Positions 53,869-63,101 of a DNA stretch of 64,000 nucleotides are shown here, one piece after another (the stretch's first letter is position 1; each line of letters begins with the position of its first letter). The translations under genes were made by a program, and so were the position numbers. The DNA lies in NCBI GenBank assembly GCA_024644865.1, contig JAHEGZ010000008.1, positions 1-64,000 on the forward strand. The letters are read 5' to 3'. The notes below the pieces were generated by a model. That model saw only the letters and a list, made by a program, of their open reading frames with translations, searched no databases and was not told where the DNA came from. The stretch comes from Aurantimicrobium sp. (GTDB taxonomy: Bacteria > Actinomycetota > Actinomycetes > Actinomycetales > Microbacteriaceae).

Positions 53869-55581
53869 GTGTCTAAAACACCCATGCGTCGCGCCTGGCG
53901 TAGCTTGATTTGGCTGCTCGTTCTCATCGTTGCGCTCATCGGCATCAACGCCGGTGGTGTTCTCTTCGGTGGCGGATCATGGACGCCCAAGCTCGCTCTT
54001 GACTTGCAGGGTGGAACTCAGATCATTCTGACACCGCAAATTACTGACGGTTCGTCGGTCACGCCCGAGCAACTCAATCAGGCAGTGTCGATCATTCGTC
54101 AGCGTGTGGACTCGGCTGGTGTCAGCGAAGCTGAAATCAACACTCAGGGAACCAATAACATCGTTGTCTCGATTCCCGGAACCCCCGACCAAGACACGAT
54201 CAACCGCATTGAAGCATCGGCCAAGCTCGACTTCCGCGCTGTGATTGAAACGTCACAGGCGGCCGTAAGCGCCGTGGGCAAAGACGGCAAGGCGACTCCG
54301 GCTCCCAGCGTTAATCCCAATCTGCCCTCAACTCCCTCGGTTAAGCCGACCGATGCCAGCGACCCTGCTTGGGTGACGCCGCTTCTCCAGGCACAGTACG
54401 ACGTCTTCGACTGCAAGTCAGCGGCTGCACAAGACGCCTCGTACGCACCGGCCGACAAGCCTCTCATCACCTGTGATGAGACCGGTGCGTACAAGTTCTT
54501 GCTCGGTCCAGTCGAGGTGACCGGCTCGCAGATTGCCGACGCCACCAGTGGCGTGATTCAGACCTCACAGGGCAGTTCGACGGGGCAGTGGGCTGTCTAT
54601 ATGACCTTTGATGCCGCAGGCACCAAAGCGTTTGCCCAAGTCACCACTCGTCTCGCAGGTCTCACCGGAGCCCGGAACCAGTTCGCGATTCTTCTTGACG
54701 GTAAGGTCATTTCTGCTCCCGCGACCAAATCGGCAATCACTGATGGCAAGCCCCAAATTTCGGGTGGCTTCACGCAGCAGTCGGCCAAGACTCTCGCCGA
54801 TCAGCTCAAGTACGGCGCCTTGCCCATCGGATTCAAGGTGCAAAGTTCAGACACGATTTCGGCGACCCTCGGAAGTACGCAGCTGCTCAATGGTTTGCTT
54901 GCCGGTTTGATCGGTCTGATTCTTGTCATCGTTTACTCGTTGATTCAGTACCGCACTCTGGGTCTGGTCACCGTGTTCTCTCTGGCCGTCGCCGCGGTAA
55001 TCACGTACTTATTGGTCACGATTCTTTCTTGGTACCAGGGATATCGCCTCTCGTTGGCTGGTGTAGCCGGTCTGATCGTGGCGATTGGTATCACCGCCGA
55101 CTCATTCATCGTGTTCTTTGAGCGAACGCGAGATGAGTTGCGTGAAGGCCGCGGCCTTGAGTCCGCTGTCGAGACTGGTTGGCGTCGTGCCATCCGCACA
55201 ATCATCGCCAGTGACGCGGTCAACTTCTTGGCTGCTCTCGTTCTTTTCATTCTTGCCGTGGGTAACGTTCGTGGTTTCGCCTTGACACTCGGTCTCACCA
55301 CGGTTGTTGACCTTGTTGTGGTGGCCTTGTTCACGCATCCTGTGCTTGCACTTTTGGCCCAGACGAACTTCTTTGCGGCAGGTCACCGCTTGAGTGGGCT
55401 AGACCCTCAAGCTTTGGGAGCTGTTTACCGAGGTCGTGCCCAGTTCGCTCCCTCTAGGGAAGTGCGCGCAGCCAAGATTGCTTCGGCCAGTAAAGAAGCC
55501 GCCAAACGCCAGACCATCGCAGAACGCAAGGCGGCGATGTCTAACGAAGCCGGTGCAGACTTTGGAAAGGCGGAGAACTAA
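53869..55581 (+). CDS. secD: Protein translocase subunit SecD
   Basis: 570-residue proton-driven subunit of the Sec secretion machinery. An N-terminal membrane segment is followed by LALDLQGGTQIILTP (the D1 motif), a long periplasm-type domain with TPEQLNQAVSIIRQRVDSAGVSE, then five membrane segments including AGLIVAIGITADSFIVFFER, the conserved SecD/F motif. AGGA lies 6 nt before the GTG. The stop overlaps the secF start (TAATG). Confidence 0.96.
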   Translation: MSKTPMRRAWRSLIWLLVLIVALIGINAGGVLFGGGSWTPKLALDLQGGTQIILTPQITDGSSVTPEQLNQAVSIIRQRVDSAGVSEAEINTQGTNNIVVSIPGTPDQDTINRIEASAKLDFRAVIETSQAAVSAVGKDGKATPAPSVNPNLPSTPSVKPTDASDPAWVTPLLQAQYDVFDCKSAAAQDASYAPADKPLITCDETGAYKFLLGPVEVTGSQIADATSGVIQTSQGSSTGQWAVYMTFDAAGTKAFAQVTTRLAGLTGARNQFAILLDGKVISAPATKSAITDGKPQISGGFTQQSAKTLADQLKYGALPIGFKVQSSDTISATLGSTQLLNGLLAGLIGLILVIVYSLIQYRTLGLVTVFSLAVAAVITYLLVTILSWYQGYRLSLAGVAGLIVAIGITADSFIVFFERTRDELREGRGLESAVETGWRRAIRTIIASDAVNFLAALVLFILAVGNVRGFALTLGLTTVVDLVVVALFTHPVLALLAQTNFFAAGHRLSGLDPQALGAVYRGRAQFAPSREVRAAKIASASKEAAKRQTIAERKAAMSNEAGADFGKAEN

Positions 55582-56585
55582 TGTCTCGCTTTACTCAGCT
55601 CGGTAACGATCTTTACTCGGGTAAGCGTTCGTTCGATTTCGTGGCTCGTCGCAAAACCTGGTATCTGATCTCGGTCATTTTGGTGGTCATCAGTATCGCC
55701 GGACCCTTTGTTCGGGGTGGGCTCACTAACTCTCCCGCGTACAACTTTGGTATCGAGTTCACCGGCGGCAGCGAGTTCATTGTTTCCTCGCCCACGTCAA
55801 CGGATCAAAACATTGCAACCGCCGCCGTTGAGAGCATTGACGCGACCGTCATGCCCAAGGTGTCAACGATCGGCGCGTCTTCGATTCGCGTGCAGACCAC
55901 GCAGATGACCAACGAACAGACTGTCAAGGTAAAAGTTGCACTAGCTAAGGGATACGGCGTACCCGAGACGAACGTCACCTCGTCGTTCATCGGCGCAACG
56001 TGGGGTCAGGACATCACACAGCAGGCAATCCGTGGCCTTGTTGTGTTCATCATCTTGGCCGCCCTCGTCATGGCCCTGTACTTCCGCACATGGAAGATGT
56101 CGATTGTCGCCATCATTGCGCTGTTGCACGACGTCATCATCACCACGGGAATTTATGGATTGACCGGATTTGAGGTCACGCCCGGTGCCGTCATTGGTCT
56201 GCTCACGATTTTGGGTTATTCGCTCTACGACACCGTGGTTGTGTTCGACAAGATTCGTGAGAACACCATCGGAGTTATGCGAGACCCGGGTAAGACGTTT
56301 GGACAGCAGGTCAATCTTGCTGTCAACCAGACTCTGGTTCGCTCCATCAATACGAGTGTTGTGGCAGCACTTCCGGTCGCGTCAATTCTCTTCATTGGTG
56401 CTTTTGTCCTCGGTGCTGGAACTCTTCGTGACATTAGTCTTGCGTTGCTCATCGGTATTGTCGTGGGGACATACTCAACGCTGTTCTTGGCCGCACCCAT
56501 GTACGCCGGCTGGCGTAGCAAGGAGCCGACTGTCGCTAAGAATGACGAGAAGCTGCTGGCTGTTCAAGCTCGCGCTGAGGTCTAG
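55581..56585 (+). CDS. secF: Protein translocase subunit SecF
   Basis: 334-residue partner of SecD. The family motifs FGIEFTGGSEFIV and LLTILGYSLYDTVVVFDKIR are present, with six predicted membrane segments. Coupled to secD by a one-base overlap. In several actinobacteria apt lies between secF and relA; here relA follows after 50 nt. Confidence 0.96.
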   Translation: MSRFTQLGNDLYSGKRSFDFVARRKTWYLISVILVVISIAGPFVRGGLTNSPAYNFGIEFTGGSEFIVSSPTSTDQNIATAAVESIDATVMPKVSTIGASSIRVQTTQMTNEQTVKVKVALAKGYGVPETNVTSSFIGATWGQDITQQAIRGLVVFIILAALVMALYFRTWKMSIVAIIALLHDVIITTGIYGLTGFEVTPGAVIGLLTILGYSLYDTVVVFDKIRENTIGVMRDPGKTFGQQVNLAVNQTLVRSINTSVVAALPVASILFIGAFVLGAGTLRDISLALLIGIVVGTYSTLFLAAPMYAGWRSKEPTVAKNDEKLLAVQARAEV

Positions 56586-56635
56586 TCAGTTTCACCTAGC
56601 TGTGTCCTAGATAATGGATACAGGTAGGAGACGCC

Positions 56636-58894
56636 ATGGTTGATACACCCGCACCGACAACTACGTCGCTGCGCCGTCTGATGCCGAAAATCTTCAGTCG
56701 AACCAAGAGTGACGGCGGATTTTCCGATCTCATCCGAACCCTACGCGTTCATCACCCTAAGGCCGAATTGGCTAGCGTCGCGCGGGCGTACAACATGGCC
56801 AAGGATGCACACGAGGGGCAGTTCCGCGCCAGCGGTGAACCGTACATCACGCACCCCGTTGCCGTCGCGCAGATCCTCGCCGACCTAGGCATTGGGCCCA
56901 AGACGATCATTGCGGCACTGTTGCACGACACTGTCGAGGACACCGACCTCACTCTTGACGTCGTTCACGCCGAGTTCGGACCAGAAGTCGCCATGCTCGT
57001 CGACGGAGTCACCAAACTCGACAAGGTTAAATACGGCGAGAACGCACAGGCCGAGACTGTTCGCAAGATGATTGTTGCGATGTCGAAGGACATCCGCGTT
57101 CTTGTGGTCAAGTTGGCCGACCGGCTTCATAATGCGCGCACCTGGGGCTTTGTGTCGCGAGAAAGTGCCGAACGGAAAGCTCGTGAGACCCTCGAGATTT
57201 ACACGCCCTTGGCGCACCGCCTGGGTATCCAGACGCTTAAGTGGGAGCTCGAGGACCTCAGTTTCGGTGTACTCCATCCGAAAATCTACGAAGAGATTAG
57301 CAACCTGGTCACCCAACGCACTCCCGAGCGCGAGAAGTTCGTCGCAGAGGTTATCGAGGCCGTCTCGGGCGACCTTCGAGTAAACAAGATTCGCGGGGAT
57401 GTCAGCGGTCGTCCCAAGCAGTACTACTCCATCTACCAAAAGATGGTTCTGCGCGGTCGTGAGTTCGATGAGATTTACGACCTCGTGGGCATCCGTGTGA
57501 TTGTCCCTACCGTTCGAGATTGCTACGGCATTCTGGGGTCCATTCACGCCCGCTGGAACCCGCTGCCCGGGCGTTTCAAGGACTACATCGCGATGCCGAA
57601 GTTCAACCTTTATCAGTCACTGCACACAACTGTCATGGGACCGAAAGGTCGCCCTGTCGAGATTCAGATTCGTACTCCAGAGATGCACGCTCGGGCTGAG
57701 TTCGGTGTTGCAGCTCACTGGAAGTACAAAGACAAGATGGCCGGAGGCAAGGGAGGCGACTCGCTCGCTTCTGTCGACAGCGACATGGCCTGGTTGGCGC
57801 ACATCTCGGACTGGGAGTCGGACACCGACGACCCGGGGGAGTTCTTGGACTCCCTCCGCTTCGAGATTGGCGCGAAAGAGGTCTACGTGTTTACGCCCAA
57901 GGGTCGGGTTATTGGCCTTCCCGCGGGTGCGACACCGATCGATTTTGCGTATGCGGTCCACACTGAAATCGGTCACCGCACTATGGGGGCAAAGGTCAAC
58001 GGACGACTTGTTCCTCTTGACACTGCTTTGGCAAGTGGTGATGTCGTAGAAATTCTCACCAGCAAAAACCCCGATTCAGGTCCGAGCCAGGACTGGCTGA
58101 ACTTTGTTCAGAGCACCCGAACCCGGAACAAAATCAAACAGTGGTTCACAAAAGAGCGTCGCGAAGAGGCTGTCGATAACGGTAAGGACGCTCTTGCCCG
58201 CGCCATGCGCAAGCAGAACCTACCGCTGCAAAAGCTTATGCTTCCCGAATCCCTTGCCCAGGTTCTCGCTGTCCTTCACTATGACGATGTTTCCGCGCTT
58301 TATGCGGCTATCGGTGAGGGTCACGTCTCGACGCAGTCGGTTATTGAGAAACTCGTGGCGACCATCCACTCGGCCGATGAGGTCGATGACGCTCCCGAGT
58401 TCGTCTTGCCGGCACAACAGTCGATGCGAAACGCTCGTCGTTCCGAGTCGGGCGTTCTTGTTCGAGGAGCCCCCGACATTTTGGTGAAGTTGGCCAAGTG
58501 TTGTACTCCGGTACCTGGCGATGAGATCACCGGATTCGTCACGCGCGGTCAGGGTGTTTCGGTTCACCGCAGTACCTGCAACAACGTGAAGTCGCTCGAG
58601 CGAGAGCCGGCTCGACTCATCGATGTCGAGTGGGCACCCAACTCGAAGAGCGTGTTCTTGGTGCACATACAAGTCGAAGCGCTTGATCGCTCTGGCCTGC
58701 TGTCTGATGTCACACGGGTTCTCTCAGAACACCACGTGAACATTCTCTCGGCCTCGGTCAACACGACTAATGAGCGCTTAGCGCTCAGTCGTTTTGTGTT
58801 CGAGATGAGTGACACTGTTCACCTCGAGCGTGTTCTCAACGCTGTGCGTCGCATCGACGCCGTCTACGACGTCTACCGAGTGAGCGAGAGCTAG
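56636..58894 (+). CDS. relA: Bifunctional (p)ppGpp synthetase/hydrolase RelA/SpoT
   Basis: 752-residue stringent-response enzyme. Domains in order: HD hydrolase (ITHPVAVAQILADLG, LLHDTVEDTDLT), synthetase (GRPKQYYSIYQKM, FKDYIAMPKFNLYQSLHT), TGS (EVYVFTPKGRVIGLPAGATP), a cysteine-containing RIS/zinc-finger region (KCCTPVPGDEITGFVTRG) and a C-terminal ACT domain. Both catalytic sites look intact, so it can make and degrade ppGpp. GGAG lies 6 nt before the ATG; TAGATA near 56608 is a probable -10. The last 117 nt are covered in antisense by the next gene. Confidence 0.96.
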   Translation: MVDTPAPTTTSLRRLMPKIFSRTKSDGGFSDLIRTLRVHHPKAELASVARAYNMAKDAHEGQFRASGEPYITHPVAVAQILADLGIGPKTIIAALLHDTVEDTDLTLDVVHAEFGPEVAMLVDGVTKLDKVKYGENAQAETVRKMIVAMSKDIRVLVVKLADRLHNARTWGFVSRESAERKARETLEIYTPLAHRLGIQTLKWELEDLSFGVLHPKIYEEISNLVTQRTPEREKFVAEVIEAVSGDLRVNKIRGDVSGRPKQYYSIYQKMVLRGREFDEIYDLVGIRVIVPTVRDCYGILGSIHARWNPLPGRFKDYIAMPKFNLYQSLHTTVMGPKGRPVEIQIRTPEMHARAEFGVAAHWKYKDKMAGGKGGDSLASVDSDMAWLAHISDWESDTDDPGEFLDSLRFEIGAKEVYVFTPKGRVIGLPAGATPIDFAYAVHTEIGHRTMGAKVNGRLVPLDTALASGDVVEILTSKNPDSGPSQDWLNFVQSTRTRNKIKQWFTKERREEAVDNGKDALARAMRKQNLPLQKLMLPESLAQVLAVLHYDDVSALYAAIGEGHVSTQSVIEKLVATIHSADEVDDAPEFVLPAQQSMRNARRSESGVLVRGAPDILVKLAKCCTPVPGDEITGFVTRGQGVSVHRSTCNNVKSLEREPARLIDVEWAPNSKSVFLVHIQVEALDRSGLLSDVTRVLSEHHVNILSASVNTTNERLALSRFVFEMSDTVHLERVLNAVRRIDAVYDVYRVSES

Positions 58895-59428
58895 ACGACG
58901 AAGAGCTCGCACTGCGTTGGGACGATGTTCCATGCCTCTGAGAAGCTGCTGAACCTCGAGACACAGTCTGTGATCGTGCCTACAGACGCGAATTATCGTG
59001 TCGGTCACGTCGGTCTGAATGACATGTGGATCGCGAAGAAGATCGACGAAGGCTCTCTTCGAGTCGTGCATTCGCGCCGTTCCTACCCACTGCAGTCCGT
59101 TTTCAACAGCGGCTAGTTCACGCACCCGTCGTTTGCTGAGGGTTTCGTGGTTGGCTCTGATGCCACCGCACAGTGACACAGTATGTATTCGAGGTTCGGG
59201 GGAGAGTCCGACGCACCAGAGCGCGCTTTGACCCGATGCCGCAAGTCTGGCGGGGTTCTTGAGAGTGACGACGAGGGCTTTTGTCTCAGGGCACGTCGGT
59301 ACGTCAGCGTAGACAAATCCGTCGGCAATGTTGAAAACGTCGCCATCGAGACGCATGGATTGAAGCTCAACCGACAGTAAAGGCTGGTGTTCACTAGGAC
59401 TAAGAAATACGTCACGCTCGAAATACAT
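58778..59428 (-). CDS. AbiEi-like protein, 3' end antisense to relA
   Basis: 216-residue reading frame that resembles the actinobacterial proteins annotated as AbiEi-family antitoxin-like: LQSMRLDGDVFNIADGFVY, then ASGQSALWCVGLSPEPRIHT and GTARMHDSKRAFVDLLRDP. A toxin partner (AbiEii-like nucleotidyltransferase) is absent, so a toxin-antitoxin role is not supported. No stop codon occurs until 117 nt inside relA on the opposite strand, so the last 39 residues are encoded antisense to the relA ACT domain. The start ATG follows a TAGACA-like hexamer. If it is not a gene, 58895-59487 would be an otherwise empty gap. Confidence 0.55.
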   Translation of the reverse strand: MYFERDVFLSPSEHQPLLSVELQSMRLDGDVFNIADGFVYADVPTCPETKALVVTLKNPARLAASGQSALWCVGLSPEPRIHTVSLCGGIRANHETLSKRRVRELAAVENGLQWVGTARMHDSKRAFVDLLRDPHVIQTDVTDTIIRVCRHDHRLCLEVQQLLRGMEHRPNAVRALRRLALAHSVDVVDGVDATHSVENTLEVNSVTHLEHKTTER

Positions 59429-59487
59429 GGACGATGTCTACCAGAGCGAAGGGCGAGGTGGGAGGATTCCTTCGTGACTGTTGAAAG

Positions 59488-60714
59488 TTAGTTGGCGAGA
59501 ACGCCGAGCCAGGACTTCTGTGTTGTGATTGCCTCGGTCAGGTCAGCAATCTTCTTTGCATCCTTGGCCTTTGTCGCCTCACTGAGTTCCGCTTCGAGCT
59601 TTGAGATCTTTGCCTCGATGGCACCAGCAAGACCCTCTTGGCGAGCCTGCTTCTCGGGGTTCGACGATGACCATGCTTCATCCTCAAGCTTCTTGACCGC
59701 CTGCTCGAGCTTGCGCATGGCAGCTTCTGTGTCCTTGACCTTAGCGCGGGGAACCTTCCCGGCTGCATCCCAACGCTTTTGTAGCGAAGTCAACAGGGCA
59801 CGAGCCTCGTCACGATTGGACATCGCGAGAAGCGGTTGACCATCGGCAATAATCTGCTCTTTGACCACGAGGTTGCCTGCATACGAAGCGTCTTCAGCTG
59901 CGTCAGCTTCAGTCTTTGCGTTGTACAGGGCATCACCAGCAGCTTTGAACTTGGCCCAGAGAGCGTCATCGACCTTCTTCGAGGCGCGACCAGCCTTTTT
60001 CCACTGTTCCAGCAGTTCCCGGTACGCGTTGATCGTCTTCTCGCCTGTGGCCGAGCTCAGGGCTTCTGCCGCAACGACGAGTGCCTCCTTGCGAGCCTTT
60101 ACTTCCTTGCCGACGCTGTCGACGGTAGCGAAGTGAGCTCGTCGTGCACGATCAATGGCAGCGCGAGCGGTGCGGAACCTCTTCCACAGCTCGTCCGCCG
60201 CTTCTTTAGAAACCTTGACACTCGACTTCTGAGCTTGCTGCCATTGTGCAAAGAGCTCGTCAACCTTTGCAGTCGTGGCTTTCCAGTTCACACTTCCGAG
60301 GTTGGACTGAGCAATCTTTTCGATGCTGTCCACGATTGCAACGCGGGCCGCGAGAGCCGCTTCCTTCGCTTCCTCGCGAACTTCTGCCGCTGCTTCTTTT
60401 GCTCCCTCAAGCTTGATTTCGAGCGCTGCAACGCGCTTGCGAAGGGCTTCAAAGTCACCGACGCCAATACCGGCATCGATACTCTTCTTGACTGACGCAA
60501 GACCTTTGAGAACCTCTGCGACGGGTGCACTTGTCGCTACTCGACGCTCGAGGAGATTGAGGGCGACGGCAATGTCGTCAAACTTACGCGCGAAGTAGCT
60601 CAGTGCTTCTTCTGCGGGGGCATCCGGATACGCGCCAACGGCACGTTCTCCGTCGACGTCGCGAACGTAGACGGTGCCGATCTCGTCGACGCGACCCCAG
60701 CTGGTTTCAGACAT
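59488..60714 (-). CDS. DUF349 protein
   Basis: 408-residue protein rich in Lys, Ala and Glu, predicted largely helical/coiled coil. It has three DUF349 repeats, each with an LW-type core (DELWKRFRTARAAID, DDALWAKFKAAGDALYNA, LQKRWDAAGKVPR), after an N-terminal SYFARKFDDIAVALNLLERRV. Function is poorly defined; distant relatives have been linked to ribosome or nucleic-acid binding. It is adjacent to the cyclophilin gene on the same strand. Confidence 0.88.
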   Translation of the reverse strand: MSETSWGRVDEIGTVYVRDVDGERAVGAYPDAPAEEALSYFARKFDDIAVALNLLERRVATSAPVAEVLKGLASVKKSIDAGIGVGDFEALRKRVAALEIKLEGAKEAAAEVREEAKEAALAARVAIVDSIEKIAQSNLGSVNWKATTAKVDELFAQWQQAQKSSVKVSKEAADELWKRFRTARAAIDRARRAHFATVDSVGKEVKARKEALVVAAEALSSATGEKTINAYRELLEQWKKAGRASKKVDDALWAKFKAAGDALYNAKTEADAAEDASYAGNLVVKEQIIADGQPLLAMSNRDEARALLTSLQKRWDAAGKVPRAKVKDTEAAMRKLEQAVKKLEDEAWSSSNPEKQARQEGLAGAIEAKISKLEAELSEATKAKDAKKIADLTEAITTQKSWLGVLAN

Positions 60715-60785
60715 GTGTTCATCCTTTGCTTTAGCCTGCCAAGCCTAACGCACGCAAGGAGCGCCGAAAATGCCCGAGCCGGTGG

Positions 60786-61553
60786 TTAACCCAGGATGTC
60801 GAAGTAGTTGATGGATGCGCTGACGGCGGGCTTCCCGTCGGTAGCGCCGCCCTCAACACCCTTGTCAATGACCGCCTTCATGAGCTGGGGCAGACCACTC
60901 TTAATCGTTCCGATGACGGTGTATCCGCCAGCACTATCTGCGGGTATGGGGCTGTCTTTGTAGACAATGAAGAATTGACTTCCCTGACTTGACGGATTGT
61001 TGGCCTGTCGAGCCATTGCGATCGTGCCAGCCGGGTAAATCCCGTTCGCAGGTGCGCTCTCGATAGGCCCGAATGAATAACCCGGACCGCCAGTGCCGTC
61101 GCCCTTCGGGTCTCCACACTGGAGTACAAATATTCCGGCCGTAGTGAGACGGTGGCAAGAAACATTCCGGTAAAAGCCGGACTGTGCCAATGTGATCGTG
61201 CTGCTGACCGCTTGTGGGGCACTCTTTCCATCGAGAAGCACGTAGAGCGGTATGTTGTTGATTCCGAGTGAGGCATTCCATACGCGATTCTGAGCGATCG
61301 CCGCGGAGGGTATCTTGCGATCTGCGGCCGTGGGGTTGGGGCTCGCGCTCGGTGTTGCGGGAGTTCCCCAGAGACTGAAACCCACCTGAGCAAGAATCGC
61401 GATGGCGATTACGGCTCCAGCTAGGGAGCCCCAGACGCGGTTATCGCGTTTGCGCCGCCGCCGCGCATTCTCAAATGCTTCTTGTTTGGCCTGATATGCG
61501 CCGAGCTGTTTGAGTGCTGCCGCGCGTGTTGCTTCAGAGTCTTTGCGTGCCAC
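60786..61553 (-). CDS. Membrane-anchored cyclophilin-type peptidyl-prolyl isomerase
   Basis: 255-residue protein with a basic cytoplasmic N-terminus, one membrane span (SLAGAVIAIAILAQVGFSLW, about residues 43-62) and an external cyclophilin domain. The active-site region reads FYRNVSCHRLTTAGIFVLQCGDP, followed by GPGYSFGPIE and MARQANNPSSQGSQFFIVYK, typical of secreted actinobacterial cyclophilins. Likely assists folding of exported proteins. GAAGGG lies 6 nt before the GTG. Confidence 0.92.
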   Translation of the reverse strand: MARKDSEATRAAALKQLGAYQAKQEAFENARRRRKRDNRVWGSLAGAVIAIAILAQVGFSLWGTPATPSASPNPTAADRKIPSAAIAQNRVWNASLGINNIPLYVLLDGKSAPQAVSSTITLAQSGFYRNVSCHRLTTAGIFVLQCGDPKGDGTGGPGYSFGPIESAPANGIYPAGTIAMARQANNPSSQGSQFFIVYKDSPIPADSAGGYTVIGTIKSGLPQLMKAVIDKGVEGGATDGKPAVSASINYFDILG

Positions 61554-61630
61554 GATGGCCCTTCTTGTTGGTCACTTGATTTTAGAAGATGTGCGAGGGT
61601 GCTCGTGTCCGCTTTCAGTAGTCTCTAAGG

Positions 61631-62950
61631 GTGGCAAACAGCAATGGACTTCGGGGAGCGACCGCTCCACTCGCGGTGCGCATGCGTCCGCGAACCCTCG
61701 ACGAGATTGCTGGACAGAAACAGATACTGAAGAGCGGATCCCCTCTGCGAGCACTTGCGGATGCGACGAGTGGTTCGAATGTCAGTGTCATTCTTTGGGG
61801 ACCTCCTGGCACTGGAAAAACAAGCATCGCGCACGCCCTCGCCGCATCGTCCGGACGAAAGTTTGTTGAACTATCTGCGGTGACCGCTGGAGTCAAAGAC
61901 GTACGGGCTGTTATGGAGCAGGCGCAAGCTCATCGTGATTTGTATGCCTCGGGCACGCTGCTGTTTCTCGATGAAATTCACCGATTTACCAAAGCCCAGC
62001 AGGATGCGCTCCTACCCGGTGTCGAAAACGGTTGGGTCACGCTAGTCGCGGCGACCACAGAGAACCCCTCTTTTAGCGTTATCAGTCCGCTTCTCTCACG
62101 CTCTCTTCTCTTGCGACTCAACCTGCTCACCGACGAAGAACTGGGTCTGCTCCTAGATAACGCACTGGAAGCCCCACACGGTTTGAACTCGCAATTCACG
62201 CTGACTGGTGACGCCAGAGCGGCCATTATTGGTTTTGCTAGCGGTGATGCTCGGCGCGCGCTCACTTCCCTCGAAGCAGCAGCCCACACTGCTGATTTCG
62301 AAGGTGGTTCGACCATCTCCGGTGAGCATGTTGAAACTGCTGTCGATCGGGCACTCTTGCGCTACGACCGTCAAGGTGACGAGCACTACGACGTGATCAG
62401 TGCGTTTATCAAGTCGATTCGTGGTTCTGACGCCGACGCGGCTATTCACTATCTCGCGCGAATGATTGAATCGGGGGAGGATCCACGATTCATTGCTCGG
62501 CGGCTCATCATCTCTGCCTCCGAGGACATTGGTTTAGCTTCGCCACAGGCCCTTGAAATTGCCGTAGCTGCGGCGGACGCGGTGGCGCTCATCGGTATGC
62601 CGGAGGGGCGCATACCGCTCGCAGAGGCGACCATCTTCCTTGCCATGGCGCCGAAGTCGAACGCTGCATATAGCGCCATTAACTCAGCGATTGAGGACAT
62701 TCGTTCGGGGAAAATTGGCCAGATACCGATTCACTTGCGCGACGGGAGCTACCCAGGGGCATCCCGGCTCGGGCACGGCAAGGGCTACAAATACGCACAC
62801 AACGAACCGCACGCTGTTGCGAAGCAGCAGTATCTTCCCGACGAACTCGTGGGCACCGAGTATTACACGCCCACAGCTAACGGTCACGAAGCTGATTTTG
62901 CGGAACGACTCGCAAAGCTTCGAGCCATCATTCGCGGTCAATCGCTGTGA
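61631..62950 (+). CDS. rarA: Replication-associated recombination protein RarA/MgsA
   Basis: 439-residue AAA+ ATPase. LAVRMRPRTLDEIAGQKQIL, Walker A GPPGTGKTSIAHALA, Walker B LFLDEIHRF and the C-terminal MgsA domain (VAKQQYLPDELVGTEYYTP) are present. It acts at stalled replication forks. TAGTCT (61619-61624) with a 6-nt gap before the GTG suggests a leaderless message. It is divergent from the cyclophilin gene. Confidence 0.95.
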   Translation: MANSNGLRGATAPLAVRMRPRTLDEIAGQKQILKSGSPLRALADATSGSNVSVILWGPPGTGKTSIAHALAASSGRKFVELSAVTAGVKDVRAVMEQAQAHRDLYASGTLLFLDEIHRFTKAQQDALLPGVENGWVTLVAATTENPSFSVISPLLSRSLLLRLNLLTDEELGLLLDNALEAPHGLNSQFTLTGDARAAIIGFASGDARRALTSLEAAAHTADFEGGSTISGEHVETAVDRALLRYDRQGDEHYDVISAFIKSIRGSDADAAIHYLARMIESGEDPRFIARRLIISASEDIGLASPQALEIAVAAADAVALIGMPEGRIPLAEATIFLAMAPKSNAAYSAINSAIEDIRSGKIGQIPIHLRDGSYPGASRLGHGKGYKYAHNEPHAVAKQQYLPDELVGTEYYTPTANGHEADFAERLAKLRAIIRGQSL

Positions 62951-63101
62951 TAGTCTGAGGACGCCTGTTTGGTGACATCGGTGCGGCTGCCAGTGTCACT
63001 GTCAAACTTTTGGTAGCCCTGTAGCCGGGCCCGAGGCAAACCTCTCATCTTTGCGTGCACGTATTCGCGTGTTCGTTTCGCATGAATTTGAAAAGGAAAT
63101 T
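62951..63101 (+). promoter_or_regulatory. Promoter and long leader of rpsD
   Basis: TAGTCT immediately after the rarA stop fits a -10, which would give a leader of about 140 nt before rpsD. It contains an inverted repeat (GTGACA ... TGTCAC) and a GC-rich stem-loop region (GTAGCCGGGCCCGAGGC). In several bacteria S4 represses its own operon through such a leader, so an autoregulatory structure is possible but unproven. Confidence 0.35.

Noticed and set aside
58778-59428. Reading the AbiEi-like gene as part of a toxin-antitoxin system
   Set aside because: No adjacent AbiEii nucleotidyltransferase or other toxin candidate is present; many actinobacterial AbiEi-like proteins are solitary.
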